The notes below the pieces were generated by a model that worked only from the letters and a program-made list of their open reading frames with translations, ran no database searches and was not told the origin of the DNA. DNA of 64,000 bases from Thalassotalea sp. ND16A (lineage in GTDB: Bacteria > Pseudomonadota > Gammaproteobacteria > Enterobacterales > Alteromonadaceae), in the NCBI RefSeq assembly GCF_000764205.1, contig NZ_JQDZ01000114.1:1-64000 (forward strand). Direction: 5' to 3'. Both the position numbers and the translations under genes were made by a program. This document shows, piece after piece, positions 46,236-54,284 of the stretch. The first letter of the stretch is position 1. The number at the start of each line of letters is the position of its first letter.

Positions 46236-46514
46236 TTACTGAGACTGACTATTTTGTTGTGACTTACTCATTATCTCTTCATAAATTATGATAGCTGCTT
46301 TTGCTAAAGTTGCAAATTCTGGATGCTTTTTGATTAGTCCCAACACTTGATGAGAGTCGGTTAACACCAATTCAAGATAGTTAAGGTCCGCATCATCGAG
46401 TATATAACCATTATCAACCTTAGCTTTTAATGCTTGAGCCCTTGGCAGTCGTTCAGTTTCAAACCGCTTAAGGAGTACGGTAATTACTCCTAGATCTTTT
46501 TCATTTCACGACAT
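46236..46514 (-). pseudogene. Small conserved protein gene with a stop at codon 3
   Basis: A good ribosome-binding site (GGA, 8 nt before the ATG) precedes ATG-TCG-TGA. After this early stop the frame stays open for 89 codons: [20 protein letters not shown], then [20 protein letters not shown], then [20 protein letters not shown]. This resembles a short helical protein common in Alteromonadales that begins M-S-R-N-E-K-D as I remember it, so TGA probably arose from CGA by one change. No in-frame ATG rescues it nearby. Its function is unknown. A sequencing error or read-through cannot be excluded. Confidence 0.65.
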
Positions 46515-46628
46515 AATTATTCCTTTTTTCAGAGATAACGGCTAGTGCTGAGTATGGTTGGATAAATGCATTTATTCAAATGCTTAATGGAAGAGTGATA
46601 ACGGCAAAATAAAATGAAATGACATAAA

Positions 46629-46750
46629 TGGCTTTATTGCCGGAATTCAAACCCGCGAGCACTTATCTACAAGAGCAGAGCATGGCGAGACAGGCCGCTA
46701 ATTTTATCAAGAGCGCTGATATGACAAGAGTAACTAAACTACCACTCAGG
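46629..46750 (-). pseudogene. Decayed tRNA-Asp-like unit 1
   Basis: On the minus strand it has a D-arm-like GTGGTAGTTTAGTTA, an insertion, an anticodon-loop-like GGCCTGTCTCGCC, another insertion, and a damaged T arm (CGCGGGTTTGAATTCCG) before GCCA. Total length is about 122 nt against 77 for a real tRNA-Asp. It repeats at 178-nt spacing with the next unit. Confidence 0.65.
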
Positions 46751-46806
46751 TAATTTAATAAATAATATTTGGAGCTAATAAGAATTTTTGTATTTAGAAA
46801 ACATAT

Positions 46807-46928
46807 TGGCTTCGTTGTCGGGACTCGAACCCGCGAGCAATTATTTACAAGAGCTGAGCATGGCGAGACAGGCCGCTAATTTTATCAAGAGCGCTGATAT
46901 GACAAGAGTAACTGAACTACCACTCAGG
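46807..46928 (-). pseudogene. Decayed tRNA-Asp-like unit 2
   Basis: Almost identical to unit 1, but with a perfect T arm (CGCGGGTTCGAGTCCCG) and a terminal CCA. Insertions split the D arm from the anticodon arm and the anticodon arm from the T arm. The flanking spacer (AATAAATAATATTTGGAGCT and more) is also repeated. Confidence 0.7.
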
Positions 46929-46984
46929 TAATTTAATAAATAATATTTGGAGCTAATAAGAATTTTTGTATTTAGAAAACATAT

Positions 46985-47083
46985 TGGCTTCGTTGTCGGG
47001 ACTCGAACCCGCGACCCCAAAAGAGCATGGCGAGACAGGCCGCTAACTTTATAAAGAGCCTAACCAACTGAACTACCACACGG
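46985..47083 (-). pseudogene. Decayed tRNA-Asp-like unit 3
   Basis: About 99 nt. The D arm (GTGGTAGTTCAGTTGGTTAG) and T arm are intact, with a shorter insertion (about 18 nt) before the anticodon arm, and the anticodon stem is broken (GGCCTGTCTCGCCATG). It is intermediate between the real genes and units 1-2. Confidence 0.7.
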
Positions 47084-47139
47084 TAATTTAATAAGGGTAT
47101 TTTGAATGTCAGGAAGATAAACATTTGAATCAAATGATG

Positions 47140-47216
47140 TGGCGGAGTGGACGGGACTCGAACCCGCGCCCCCCGGCGTGACAGGCCGGTATTCTAACCA
47201 ACTGAACTACCACTCC
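47140..47216 (-). tRNA. tRNA-Asp (GTC), variant copy
   Basis: A 77-nt cloverleaf on the minus strand. The acceptor GGAGTGG pairs with CCACTCC, the anticodon loop is CTGTCAC (GTC), discriminator G and CCA are encoded. It differs from the other three copies at one variable-loop base (GGGGGGCGCGGG instead of GGGGGTCGCGGG). Confidence 0.93.
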
Positions 47217-47258
47217 GCAAAATCATTTGCAAAAGATACATGTTTATTATCAAATCGT

Positions 47259-47335
47259 TGGCGGAGTGGACGGGACTCGAACCCGCGACCCCCGGCGTGA
47301 CAGGCCGGTATTCTAACCAACTGAACTACCACTCC
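47259..47335 (-). tRNA. tRNA-Asp (GTC)
   Basis: A 77-nt complete cloverleaf with GTC anticodon and encoded CCA. It is in the tRNA-Asp cluster downstream of dnaQ on the same strand, as in E. coli (dnaQ-aspV). Confidence 0.97.
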
Positions 47336-47372
47336 GCTGAGATTTGATTGGTAATGCTTTATGTATATCAAG

Positions 47373-47403
47373 TGGCGGATATGTTGTCGGGACTCTTTCG
47401 AGT
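47373..47403 (-). repeat. tRNA-Asp 3'-end fragment
   Basis: TGGCGGATATGTTGTCGGGA followed by CTC resembles the acceptor and start of the T arm of tRNA-Asp only; the rest is missing. Confidence 0.5.
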
Positions 47404-47426
47404 ACCCTACTATATATCAACCAAAT

Positions 47427-47503
47427 TGGCGGAGTGGACGGGACTCGAACCCGCGACCCCCGGCGTGACAGGCCGGTATTCTAACCAACTGAACTACCAC
47501 TCC
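47427..47503 (-). tRNA. tRNA-Asp (GTC)
   Basis: Complete 77-nt gene identical in sequence to the copy at 47259-47335, with GTC anticodon and encoded CCA. Confidence 0.97.
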
Positions 47504-47540
47504 GCAAAGGATATACTTGCAGCATTACTTGATGACTTAT

Positions 47541-47573
47541 TGGCGGATATGTTGCCGGGACTCTTTCGAGTTC
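47541..47573 (-). repeat. tRNA-Asp 3'-end fragment, second copy
   Basis: TGGCGGATATGTTGCCGGGA then CTCTTTCGAG, the same truncated acceptor/T-arm piece as at 47373, in the spacer before the last tRNA-Asp gene. Confidence 0.5.
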
Positions 47574-47593
47574 CTGCTGCATATCAGCTTACT

Positions 47594-47670
47594 TGGCGGA
47601 GTGGACGGGACTCGAACCCGCGACCCCCGGCGTGACAGGCCGGTATTCTAACCAACTGAACTACCACTCC
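47594..47670 (-). tRNA. tRNA-Asp (GTC), first of the cluster
   Basis: Complete 77-nt gene with GTC anticodon and encoded CCA. It is the copy nearest to dnaQ (163 nt after its stop codon) and the first in transcription order. Confidence 0.97.
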
Positions 47671-47833
47671 GCTGCATAAGTCATCTTCAACAACATGTCG
47701 TTGAATGCGGAGCGAATAATACGGATATGAACTATACGAGTCAACTACTTTTTTTAATAAAAATGTTTGACTGCACAAATGTCATACAATCCGCATATTT
47801 TTAGGGCAAAATGACTCCATTTTAGCCGATCAG

Positions 47834-48613
47834 TTAGTTCTCGGCTGATACCTCACCGCGCCAAATACTGTGTCCTGCTTTTTTCTCGATAATTGCCATT
47901 CTTTGGTCATGAGCTTGTTGTTCTTCTGTTGACGCTGCAATCACCTTTAAACCTGATCTATTTTGATCTACTCGTCGTACACTCAGCGAATCACTTGTAT
48001 TTTCATCGCCTTGGCTTAAGTTCAGGGTATTTTGATGACGAGTCATCTCAATATACACGTACGCCAATAACTGGGCATCAATTAATGCGCCATGGTAAGT
48101 ACGATCAACCAGTTTCTCAACCCCATAATGACGCGCTAGAAAATCCAACGTTTTTGGCGAGCCAAATTCGTCTCTTGATGTCTTTAGCGTATCGGTTACG
48201 GTACAAATATCATAAGTATTCGGTAAACCACGACGGGTCATGGCAAATTCATGATCCATAAAGCCAACATCGAATCGAGCGTTATGAATAACCAGCTCGG
48301 CACCACGAATAAATTCGATGAAGTCATCAGCAACTTGGTTAAACAACTGTTTATCGAGTAAAAATTCATTACTCAAGCCATGAATATTAATAACCTCTTG
48401 GTCCATGTGCATTTGCGGATTAATGTAAACATGATAATTACGGCCGGTAAGTTTCCGGTCGATCAGCTCAACGCAACCAATTTCTACAATTCTATGACCT
48501 TGTTTTGGGTCTATACCTGTGGTTTCGGTATCAAGAACAATAATGCGTTCTTGTGGTTCATCTTGTTGTCCCTGGGGTTGAGGATGTTGAGACTCTGTTG
48601 AATGGTTTTGCAC
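47834..48613 (-). CDS. dnaQ: DNA polymerase III epsilon subunit (proofreading exonuclease)
   Basis: The 3'-5' exonuclease that proofreads replication. The DEDDh residues are visible: Asp28 and Glu30 in VLDTETTG, the second Asp in HNARFDVGFMD and the His/Asp pair in TYHGALIDAQLLA. The 259-aa protein has an unusual Gln/Pro-rich N-terminal stretch (STESQHPQPQGQQDEPQE) before the catalytic domain. The C-terminal clamp- and alpha-binding tail is present. It is divergent from rnhA, and tRNA-Asp follows, as in E. coli. Confidence 0.95.
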   Translation of the reverse strand: MQNHSTESQHPQPQGQQDEPQERIIVLDTETTGIDPKQGHRIVEIGCVELIDRKLTGRNYHVYINPQMHMDQEVINIHGLSNEFLLDKQLFNQVADDFIEFIRGAELVIHNARFDVGFMDHEFAMTRRGLPNTYDICTVTDTLKTSRDEFGSPKTLDFLARHYGVEKLVDRTYHGALIDAQLLAYVYIEMTRHQNTLNLSQGDENTSDSLSVRRVDQNRSGLKVIAASTEEQQAHDQRMAIIEKKAGHSIWRGEVSAEN

Positions 48614-48788
48614 AAATTAGCCTTTCGCTATCAATTAATTCTTTATAAACGCTATTCAATCAAATTTTACCCCAGGCTGTAAATCGATTATTAAAAAATA
48701 ACACAATTAAACAGACTATATATTTAAGCAAGACGGTTTAGCTGATAAACTCTTTCGCATAAATGTGCAACAAAAGATATAAACAGCA

Positions 48789-49253
48789 ATGCAAAAACAC
48801 GTAGAAATATATACCGATGGTTCTTGTTTAGGTAACCCTGGTCCGGGTGGCTATGGTGCAGTGTTAAAGTATAATGGTCACTGTAAGGAGTTGTCACAAG
48901 GTTTTAAGCTAACCACCAATAATCGGATGGAAATGCTGGCAACAATTGAAGCGTTAAAAACCTTGAAACAACCTTGCAAAGTTACCTTAACCACCGATAG
49001 TCAATATGTTCGCCAAGGAATTACTAGCTGGATAAAAAACTGGATCAAAAATAACTGGCGCACCGCAAGTAAACAACCAGTAAAAAATGTTGATCTATGG
49101 AAAGCACTGCACGAACAAAGCCAACGTCATGACATAGATTGGCATTGGGTCAAAGGTCACTCTGGCCACCCCGAAAATGAACAATGTGATCAATTGGCTC
49201 GCAGTGCCGCCGAAGGTAAGGGTTTAATCGAAGATACTGGCTATAAGCCATAA
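48789..49253 (+). CDS. rnhA: Ribonuclease HI
   Basis: Removes RNA from RNA-DNA hybrids. The 154-aa length is standard (155 in E. coli). Catalytic Asp10 ([16 protein letters not shown]), Glu48 (NNRMEMLA) and Asp70 (TTDSQYV) fall at the same numbers as in E. coli, and the basic handle [20 protein letters not shown] near 79-98 is present. It is divergent from dnaQ, a conserved arrangement. Confidence 0.97.
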   Translation: MQKHVEIYTDGSCLGNPGPGGYGAVLKYNGHCKELSQGFKLTTNNRMEMLATIEALKTLKQPCKVTLTTDSQYVRQGITSWIKNWIKNNWRTASKQPVKNVDLWKALHEQSQRHDIDWHWVKGHSGHPENEQCDQLARSAAEGKGLIEDTGYKP

Positions 49254-49351
49254 ATAACGGTTTAAATATAACCGCTTAATCATCTTTAAGAGCAGAAAGC
49301 ATTGATTAAATCTTTAATAATGCATCAACAAATTTAAGATCAGGAATAGCC

Positions 49352-50224
49352 ATGGCTTTACAAATTGAACAATTCTTCCATAAAGCAACGTTTACTCTTA
49401 GCTATATCGTATTTGATGATCAGACTAAAGATTGTGCAGTCATTGATCCAGCACTAGACTACGATCAATTAGCAAGTAGCATCAATTGTACTTATGCCAA
49501 GCAACTCATTGCCTTTATTAAAGATAATGAACTCAATCTTAAATATATTCTTGAAACACATGCGCATGCCGATCATATTTCTTCCGCGTTTTATATTAAA
49601 GAAAGAATTGGCGGTGATATTTGTATTGGCGGCGGTATTAAAGGCATCCAACAAACTTTTAAATCTTTATTCAATTTAGCCAAAGACTTTAACACTCAGG
49701 GCGTTCAATTTGATCGTTTATTAAAACAAGGTGATACACTGCCATTGGGTAATTTTGAATTCAGCATTCTCGAAACGCCGGGCCATACGGCAGACAGCCT
49801 TACGTATGTGATTGACGACAATGCCTTTATCGGAGATACCTTATTTATGCCCGATTCTGGCTCAGCCCGCTGTGACTTCCCTGGCGGTGATGCCGCCTTG
49901 CTTTACAGCTCAATCCAAAAGATTTATGCCTTGGGCGATAACACTCAGCTCTATATGTGTCATGATTATCAACCTGGTGGACGAGAATTAAAGTTTTTAA
50001 CTTCGGTTGCTGAACAAAGGGCTGAAAATATTCAAATTAACGCCGCGGTAAGCCAAGCCGATTACGTGAAAATCCGTGAAGCGCGAGATGCAACGCTGGC
50101 GAATCCAAGACTTATTTTTCCATCGTTACAATGCAATATTCAAGCGGGTGAATTGCCCGCCGCAGATGCAGATAATTTACGATTTTTCAAAACCCCAATA
50201 GCCGGGGTTGCGAACTTACATTAA
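49352..50224 (+). CDS. MBL-fold hydrolase, persulfide dioxygenase-like
   Basis: A 290-aa metallo-beta-lactamase-fold enzyme. The metal motif THAHADH is at residues 69-75, with further ligands in ETPGHTADS near 141, FIGDTLF and MCHDY near 207. The pattern with SARCDFPGG (near 168) is that of ETHE1/persulfide dioxygenases (Blh/SdoA), which oxidise glutathione persulfide. The length is slightly larger than ETHE1. It is monocistronic, after rnhA. A glyoxalase II function is less likely. Confidence 0.82.
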   Translation: MALQIEQFFHKATFTLSYIVFDDQTKDCAVIDPALDYDQLASSINCTYAKQLIAFIKDNELNLKYILETHAHADHISSAFYIKERIGGDICIGGGIKGIQQTFKSLFNLAKDFNTQGVQFDRLLKQGDTLPLGNFEFSILETPGHTADSLTYVIDDNAFIGDTLFMPDSGSARCDFPGGDAALLYSSIQKIYALGDNTQLYMCHDYQPGGRELKFLTSVAEQRAENIQINAAVSQADYVKIREARDATLANPRLIFPSLQCNIQAGELPAADADNLRFFKTPIAGVANLH

Positions 50225-50256
50225 CTGGTTGAGCATTCCTGAAAGGGGATTCCCCT

Positions 50257-50772
50257 TTAAGGAAGATCAGTTGTGCGTCTTTTTTTCGGTTTTTCTTCTA
50301 TCTCTTCAGGGAATTCCACTAAATTAATGGTTGCCCGATGACTGGTTTTTATCAGTAATAATAATGCACAACCAATCACGCTTTGGCCAATTAACCAACT
50401 CAATTTTCCCTGCTGAAGAATAAAGAACAGCCCCCAGTAAAAGCTTAAATCAATAAATACTGCAATCGTGCTTAATAGCAGGAACTTTGGCCATAGAGAT
50501 TTTAGCCACGAACTTGCCGCAGGTCTGCGTGCAAGCAACAACACAAACAACAACAATCCGGGAATTCCGGTAACTAAACTTAGATAAAAAGCCGTTGATT
50601 CAGGGTAAAACCACTGAATTAAACTGAGTTTATCGCGCATATTACTTAAAGAAAGTATGCCAATGGCATAACCCCTAAGCAAAAAAATCAAAATAAAATA
50701 AAAACTAAAGGAGAGTTTTAAACAGTTATGCTTATCAAAATCTTTAAAGCTGTATTGTGCCAGAGGGTGCAT
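50257..50772 (-). CDS. DUF2919 membrane protein
   Basis: A 171-aa inner-membrane protein with four hydrophobic segments (FSFYFILIFLLRGYAIGIL, FYLSLVTGIPGLLLFVLLL, FLLLSTIAVFIDLSFYWGLFF, SWLIGQSVIGCALLLLI) and a basic C-terminal tail (EEIEEKPKKRRT). The layout fits the DUF2919 (YfeZ-like) family. Its function is unknown. It lies 13 nt after the GFA fragment on the same strand. Confidence 0.75.
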   Translation of the reverse strand: MHPLAQYSFKDFDKHNCLKLSFSFYFILIFLLRGYAIGILSLSNMRDKLSLIQWFYPESTAFYLSLVTGIPGLLLFVLLLARRPAASSWLKSLWPKFLLLSTIAVFIDLSFYWGLFFILQQGKLSWLIGQSVIGCALLLLIKTSHRATINLVEFPEEIEEKPKKRRTTDLP

Positions 50773-50785
50773 TTTAACGAATGCC

Positions 50786-50986
50786 CTACTCTTTCGACAA
50801 ATGTGCTAAGCGACCAGCATTGGCTTCCCAATGTTGCCCGTCAAACGCATCAATTTGCCTCTCTTGCCAATCGCTAGTGCCCAGACAGCGGGCATTAATA
50901 CTAAAACCATCAGGATTTGACCGTGGTAGGTAAAATGATTTTATGCCGCAGTTTTTGCAAAAATAATGTTTGGCAATCTTATTCAT
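50786..50986 (-). pseudogene. C-terminal half of a GFA/CENP-V family protein
   Basis: The 66-aa frame reads KIAKHYFCKNCGIKSFYLPR, then SNPDGFSINARCLG and FDGQHWEANAGRL. This is the second half of a GFA-type zinc protein, where one Cys-x-x-Cys pair remains. The N-terminal cysteine motifs are missing. Its ATG overlaps the DUF599 stop codon by 8 nt (ATGAATAA), so it could still be translated by coupling. I regard it as a truncated remnant beside the intact family member at 11080-11505. Confidence 0.7.
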
Positions 50987-51692
50987 AGCTATTCTCCGGG
51001 TCTAAATCTTGAATGCCCTGTTTGATCGCTTGTAAGGCCCGCGATTTAAATTCACGAGTAAACAATACGTACACCACCGCTAAACTGGAAATAATAAACA
51101 GTAATGGATGGAAAAACCAACTCAATGCCGCTAAAGAAAAATAATAAGAGCGTAAACCATAATTGTAGGCATGCCCGGCCTGATCTTGTACTACGCCCAT
51201 TTGTTTGGCGTAATCGAGTAAACGCGCGCTTTTAGTATGCAACTCTACCGGTGCCGCGCCGATCATGATGTTTAAAAAACCATATTGACGCATCGACCAG
51301 GTAAATTGGAAAAATGCCATAATAAATATCATGCCTAACAAACTGAGTTTGATTTGAATGGCAACATGGTTTCTTTCCGTTGCTATGGGTATCGAAGACA
51401 GTACTTCATTGACATTGTCTACCTGGGTAAACAAAGTTAAAACCCCCGCGATTACCAGCAAGGTAGTCGATGCAAAAAACGATACGTGTCGCTCTAAATT
51501 GGATAACAACGACGCGTGTGAAACCCGCACATCATTATCTAAGATTTGCCGCATCCACAAAATTCGATGCTGATGTAAGCATCTTGATAAACAAGCGGTA
51601 TTTTTGGCTTTAATTCGCGCAAATTGGGTATAGCCGACCCAGCTACTAAAAAAAATCGCCAGCGCAATAAAATCAACAAATGCTAAAGACAC
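50979..51692 (-). CDS. DUF599 membrane protein
   Basis: A 237-aa integral membrane protein of the DUF599 family: a start helix (FVDFIALAIFFSSWVGYTQFAR), then MRQILDNDVRVSHASLLSNL near residue 50, and three further hydrophobic segments with LRSYYFSLAALSWFFHP near 180. I chose the GTG at 51692 because GGGAG lies 6 nt upstream and the family starts there. An ATG at 51794 would add 34 residues without a ribosome-binding site. Its function is unknown. Confidence 0.82.
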   Translation of the reverse strand: MSLAFVDFIALAIFFSSWVGYTQFARIKAKNTACLSRCLHQHRILWMRQILDNDVRVSHASLLSNLERHVSFFASTTLLVIAGVLTLFTQVDNVNEVLSSIPIATERNHVAIQIKLSLLGMIFIMAFFQFTWSMRQYGFLNIMIGAAPVELHTKSARLLDYAKQMGVVQDQAGHAYNYGLRSYYFSLAALSWFFHPLLFIISSLAVVYVLFTREFKSRALQAIKQGIQDLDPENSYE

Positions 51693-51939
51693 CAAAGACT
51701 CCCGTTTAATTGCTAAGTGATTACAAATTCTGTAAATATTATTATGCCCAATCCAAGCACAATATACGACCAAAAATGCAGTTCCTTGGCTCATTAAAAT
51801 ATTGAATTACCCGCCTCGAAACATTTTTTAACAATTGACAGTAAGTCCTTTAATACGTTATAAAATGGCAAGTATCACTGGTAGTTTCCAGCTAGTAAAT
51901 AAAATAATAATTAAATTAGAGCAAACATAGGAAGTAGTC

Positions 51940-54207
51940 ATGATTTTGCCATGGAAAAGTGCAAAAAAATTTTGTACTTTATCACTTTTTTTCGGGTTAG
52001 CCTTTCCCTCTTTAGCGAACCAACCATTAGCCATTCCTAACATCAAAGCCAGCATTACCTTTGACGGGGAACTTAATGAACCTGCCTGGCAACAAGCCAA
52101 GCATGTCGAATTAAATATTGTTAACTACCCCTATGAAAACACCCCCAGCCCCATTAAAACTGACGCCTACATTTTTGAGGACGGGGAACATATCTATTTT
52201 GCCTTCAATGCCCAAGATCCCGACCCTGAAAAAATTCAGGCTTTCATCAGAGACCGGGATGATGCCTTCTCAGATGATATCGTCGGCATCAAATTAGATA
52301 CCTTTAATGATCACCGTTTAGCCTATCAATTCTTTGTAAACCCCTATGGTGTACAAAATGATGGCATTGAAAATGAAATGACCGGTAACACGAATACTAA
52401 TTGGGATGGCATCTGGCAATCTTTTGGAAAAATCACTAAAACAGGCTATCAGGTTGAATTTGCCATACCTTATTCTGAACTAAACTTTGCCGAAGGGTCC
52501 GATATCAAAACCTGGGGCATCGAACTCATTCGCCAATACCCCAGAGATAATATTCTTAGAATATCCAACATCCCACTTAATCGGGATGATCCATGTTGGA
52601 TTTGCCAAATGGCAGAAATGCAGGGCTTCGAACAGGCAAAAATTGGCAATAACGTATTAATAACTCCGTCCATTGTTGCCAGCAGTAATGAAATACGTGA
52701 TGTTTATTCTAATGAAGAATGGCATAGTGATGAAGACGTTGAAGTAGGTTTGAGCGTGCGATGGGGCATCACTCCCGACATTTTACTAAATGCCACGGTG
52801 AACCCAGATTTTTCTACGGTCGAATCGGATGCTGGTAAACTCAAGGTTAATAAAACCTATGCCTTGTTTTATGACGAAAAGCGGCCGTTTTTCCTAGACA
52901 ATGCCGAGTATTTTTCCAGTCCATTTAACCTGGTTTATACCCGCAACATTGCCGATCCTGATTACGGCAGTAAAGTGACTGGCCGCGTTGATGAGCATTC
53001 ATTTGGTCTGTTTATCACTCAGGACAACCGCACCAATATCATACTCCCAGGTAACCTCTTCTCTTCCATTGCCGAAATTGATGATGACAGCTTTTCTGCT
53101 GCATTACGCTATCGGTATGACGTCGATGAAGACTTATCTTTCGGCTTTATCTCTACCTTAAGAAGTGCCGATGATTATGCAAACCTGGTAAGTGGAATCG
53201 ATGCCAAATATAAGTTATCACTAAGTAACTCAGTCATTGCGCAGGTATTAACCTCTGACAGTGAATATCCGAATTATTTGCTCGACCATAGTGATGAAGA
53301 TAATAATGTCAATGATTTGTCAGATCAGGCCTATCATCTTGCTTTTGAACACAGCAGTGAAGACTGGTTGTTTAACTTGATGTACCAGGCTATTGGTAAA
53401 GATTTTCGTGCCGATTTAGGGTTTCTTCCGAAAGTCGACAGCAATGAATTTTCAACTGAATTGGTTCGTAACTTTTATAATGACGATGGTTGGTGGACAG
53501 AAGCCAATATTGGCGTTGAATTTGAAACCACTCACAATGACGATAATGAATTAATCAATGAAACCACAGAGCTGAATTTTCGAATGTATGGCCCCTGGCA
53601 ATCGACATTCAGTTTAACTTTCATCGATCAGCAGCAAGTTGGCCTGCGATTTGATGAACACAATGATGCAATTGATGGCAATACCGATGGTTATGATTTA
53701 AATCAGATCCAGCTTTATACCGACTTCCAGCCCGTTGCCAGCGTTTATATGAATTTTTATACTTTATTCGGTGATGCCATCGATTATGGAAATGATCGCA
53801 AAGGCGATATTGTTGAAATTTCACCTCGCTTAGTTTGGAATATCACTCGCCACCTGGAATTCAATTTTAACTACAGTTTCGCCGAACTTGAAGCCGACGG
53901 TGCTTACGTGTTTAGAGAGAACATTAGTGACTTAAGACTTACTTACGCGTTTGACGTGAACAGCTTTTTACGCCTTACCCTGGTATACACGCAAACAGAT
54001 TATAATTTAAGCAACAATCCCGATGTAATATACCCTTCAACTGAAGAAGATGAACTAGTGACCGAATTATTATATTCCTATAAGCTTAACCCGCAAACGG
54101 TATTCTTTTTAGGTTATTCAGATATCGCCATCGAAGATGATGCGCTAAACGAATTAAAGAAAAAAGATAGAACGGCATTTTTAAAGCTGAGCTATGCGTT
54201 TCATTAA
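51940..54207 (+). CDS. CBM9-like / DUF5916 outer-membrane protein
   Basis: A 755-aa exported protein. After a signal peptide (KFCTLSLFFGLAFPSLA) comes a CBM9-like beta domain (residues about 30-220, KASITFDGELNEPAWQQAKHVEL and DAYIFEDGEHIYFAFNAQDPDPEKIQAFIRDRD), then a DUF5916 beta-barrel-like region with DILLNATVNPDFSTVESDA near 285 and many amphipathic strands to the C-terminus, which ends in LKLSYAFH. It is probably an outer-membrane protein for sugar or polymer binding. The substrate is unknown. Confidence 0.85.
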   Translation: MILPWKSAKKFCTLSLFFGLAFPSLANQPLAIPNIKASITFDGELNEPAWQQAKHVELNIVNYPYENTPSPIKTDAYIFEDGEHIYFAFNAQDPDPEKIQAFIRDRDDAFSDDIVGIKLDTFNDHRLAYQFFVNPYGVQNDGIENEMTGNTNTNWDGIWQSFGKITKTGYQVEFAIPYSELNFAEGSDIKTWGIELIRQYPRDNILRISNIPLNRDDPCWICQMAEMQGFEQAKIGNNVLITPSIVASSNEIRDVYSNEEWHSDEDVEVGLSVRWGITPDILLNATVNPDFSTVESDAGKLKVNKTYALFYDEKRPFFLDNAEYFSSPFNLVYTRNIADPDYGSKVTGRVDEHSFGLFITQDNRTNIILPGNLFSSIAEIDDDSFSAALRYRYDVDEDLSFGFISTLRSADDYANLVSGIDAKYKLSLSNSVIAQVLTSDSEYPNYLLDHSDEDNNVNDLSDQAYHLAFEHSSEDWLFNLMYQAIGKDFRADLGFLPKVDSNEFSTELVRNFYNDDGWWTEANIGVEFETTHNDDNELINETTELNFRMYGPWQSTFSLTFIDQQQVGLRFDEHNDAIDGNTDGYDLNQIQLYTDFQPVASVYMNFYTLFGDAIDYGNDRKGDIVEISPRLVWNITRHLEFNFNYSFAELEADGAYVFRENISDLRLTYAFDVNSFLRLTLVYTQTDYNLSNNPDVIYPSTEEDELVTELLYSYKLNPQTVFFLGYSDIAIEDDALNELKKKDRTAFLKLSYAFH

Positions 54208-54284
54208 TTCCTCACATTAATAGTAGCCAGTTACTGCGGTAACTGGCCTCTAATTCCGTCAACTTATTCTAGGATAGGACCTCT

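Noticed and set aside
47348-47635. 95-aa ORF in the tRNA-Asp cluster
   Set aside because: It reads through tRNA genes and fragments (LEPATPGVTGRYSNQLNYHS-type translation of a tRNA), a common annotation artefact.
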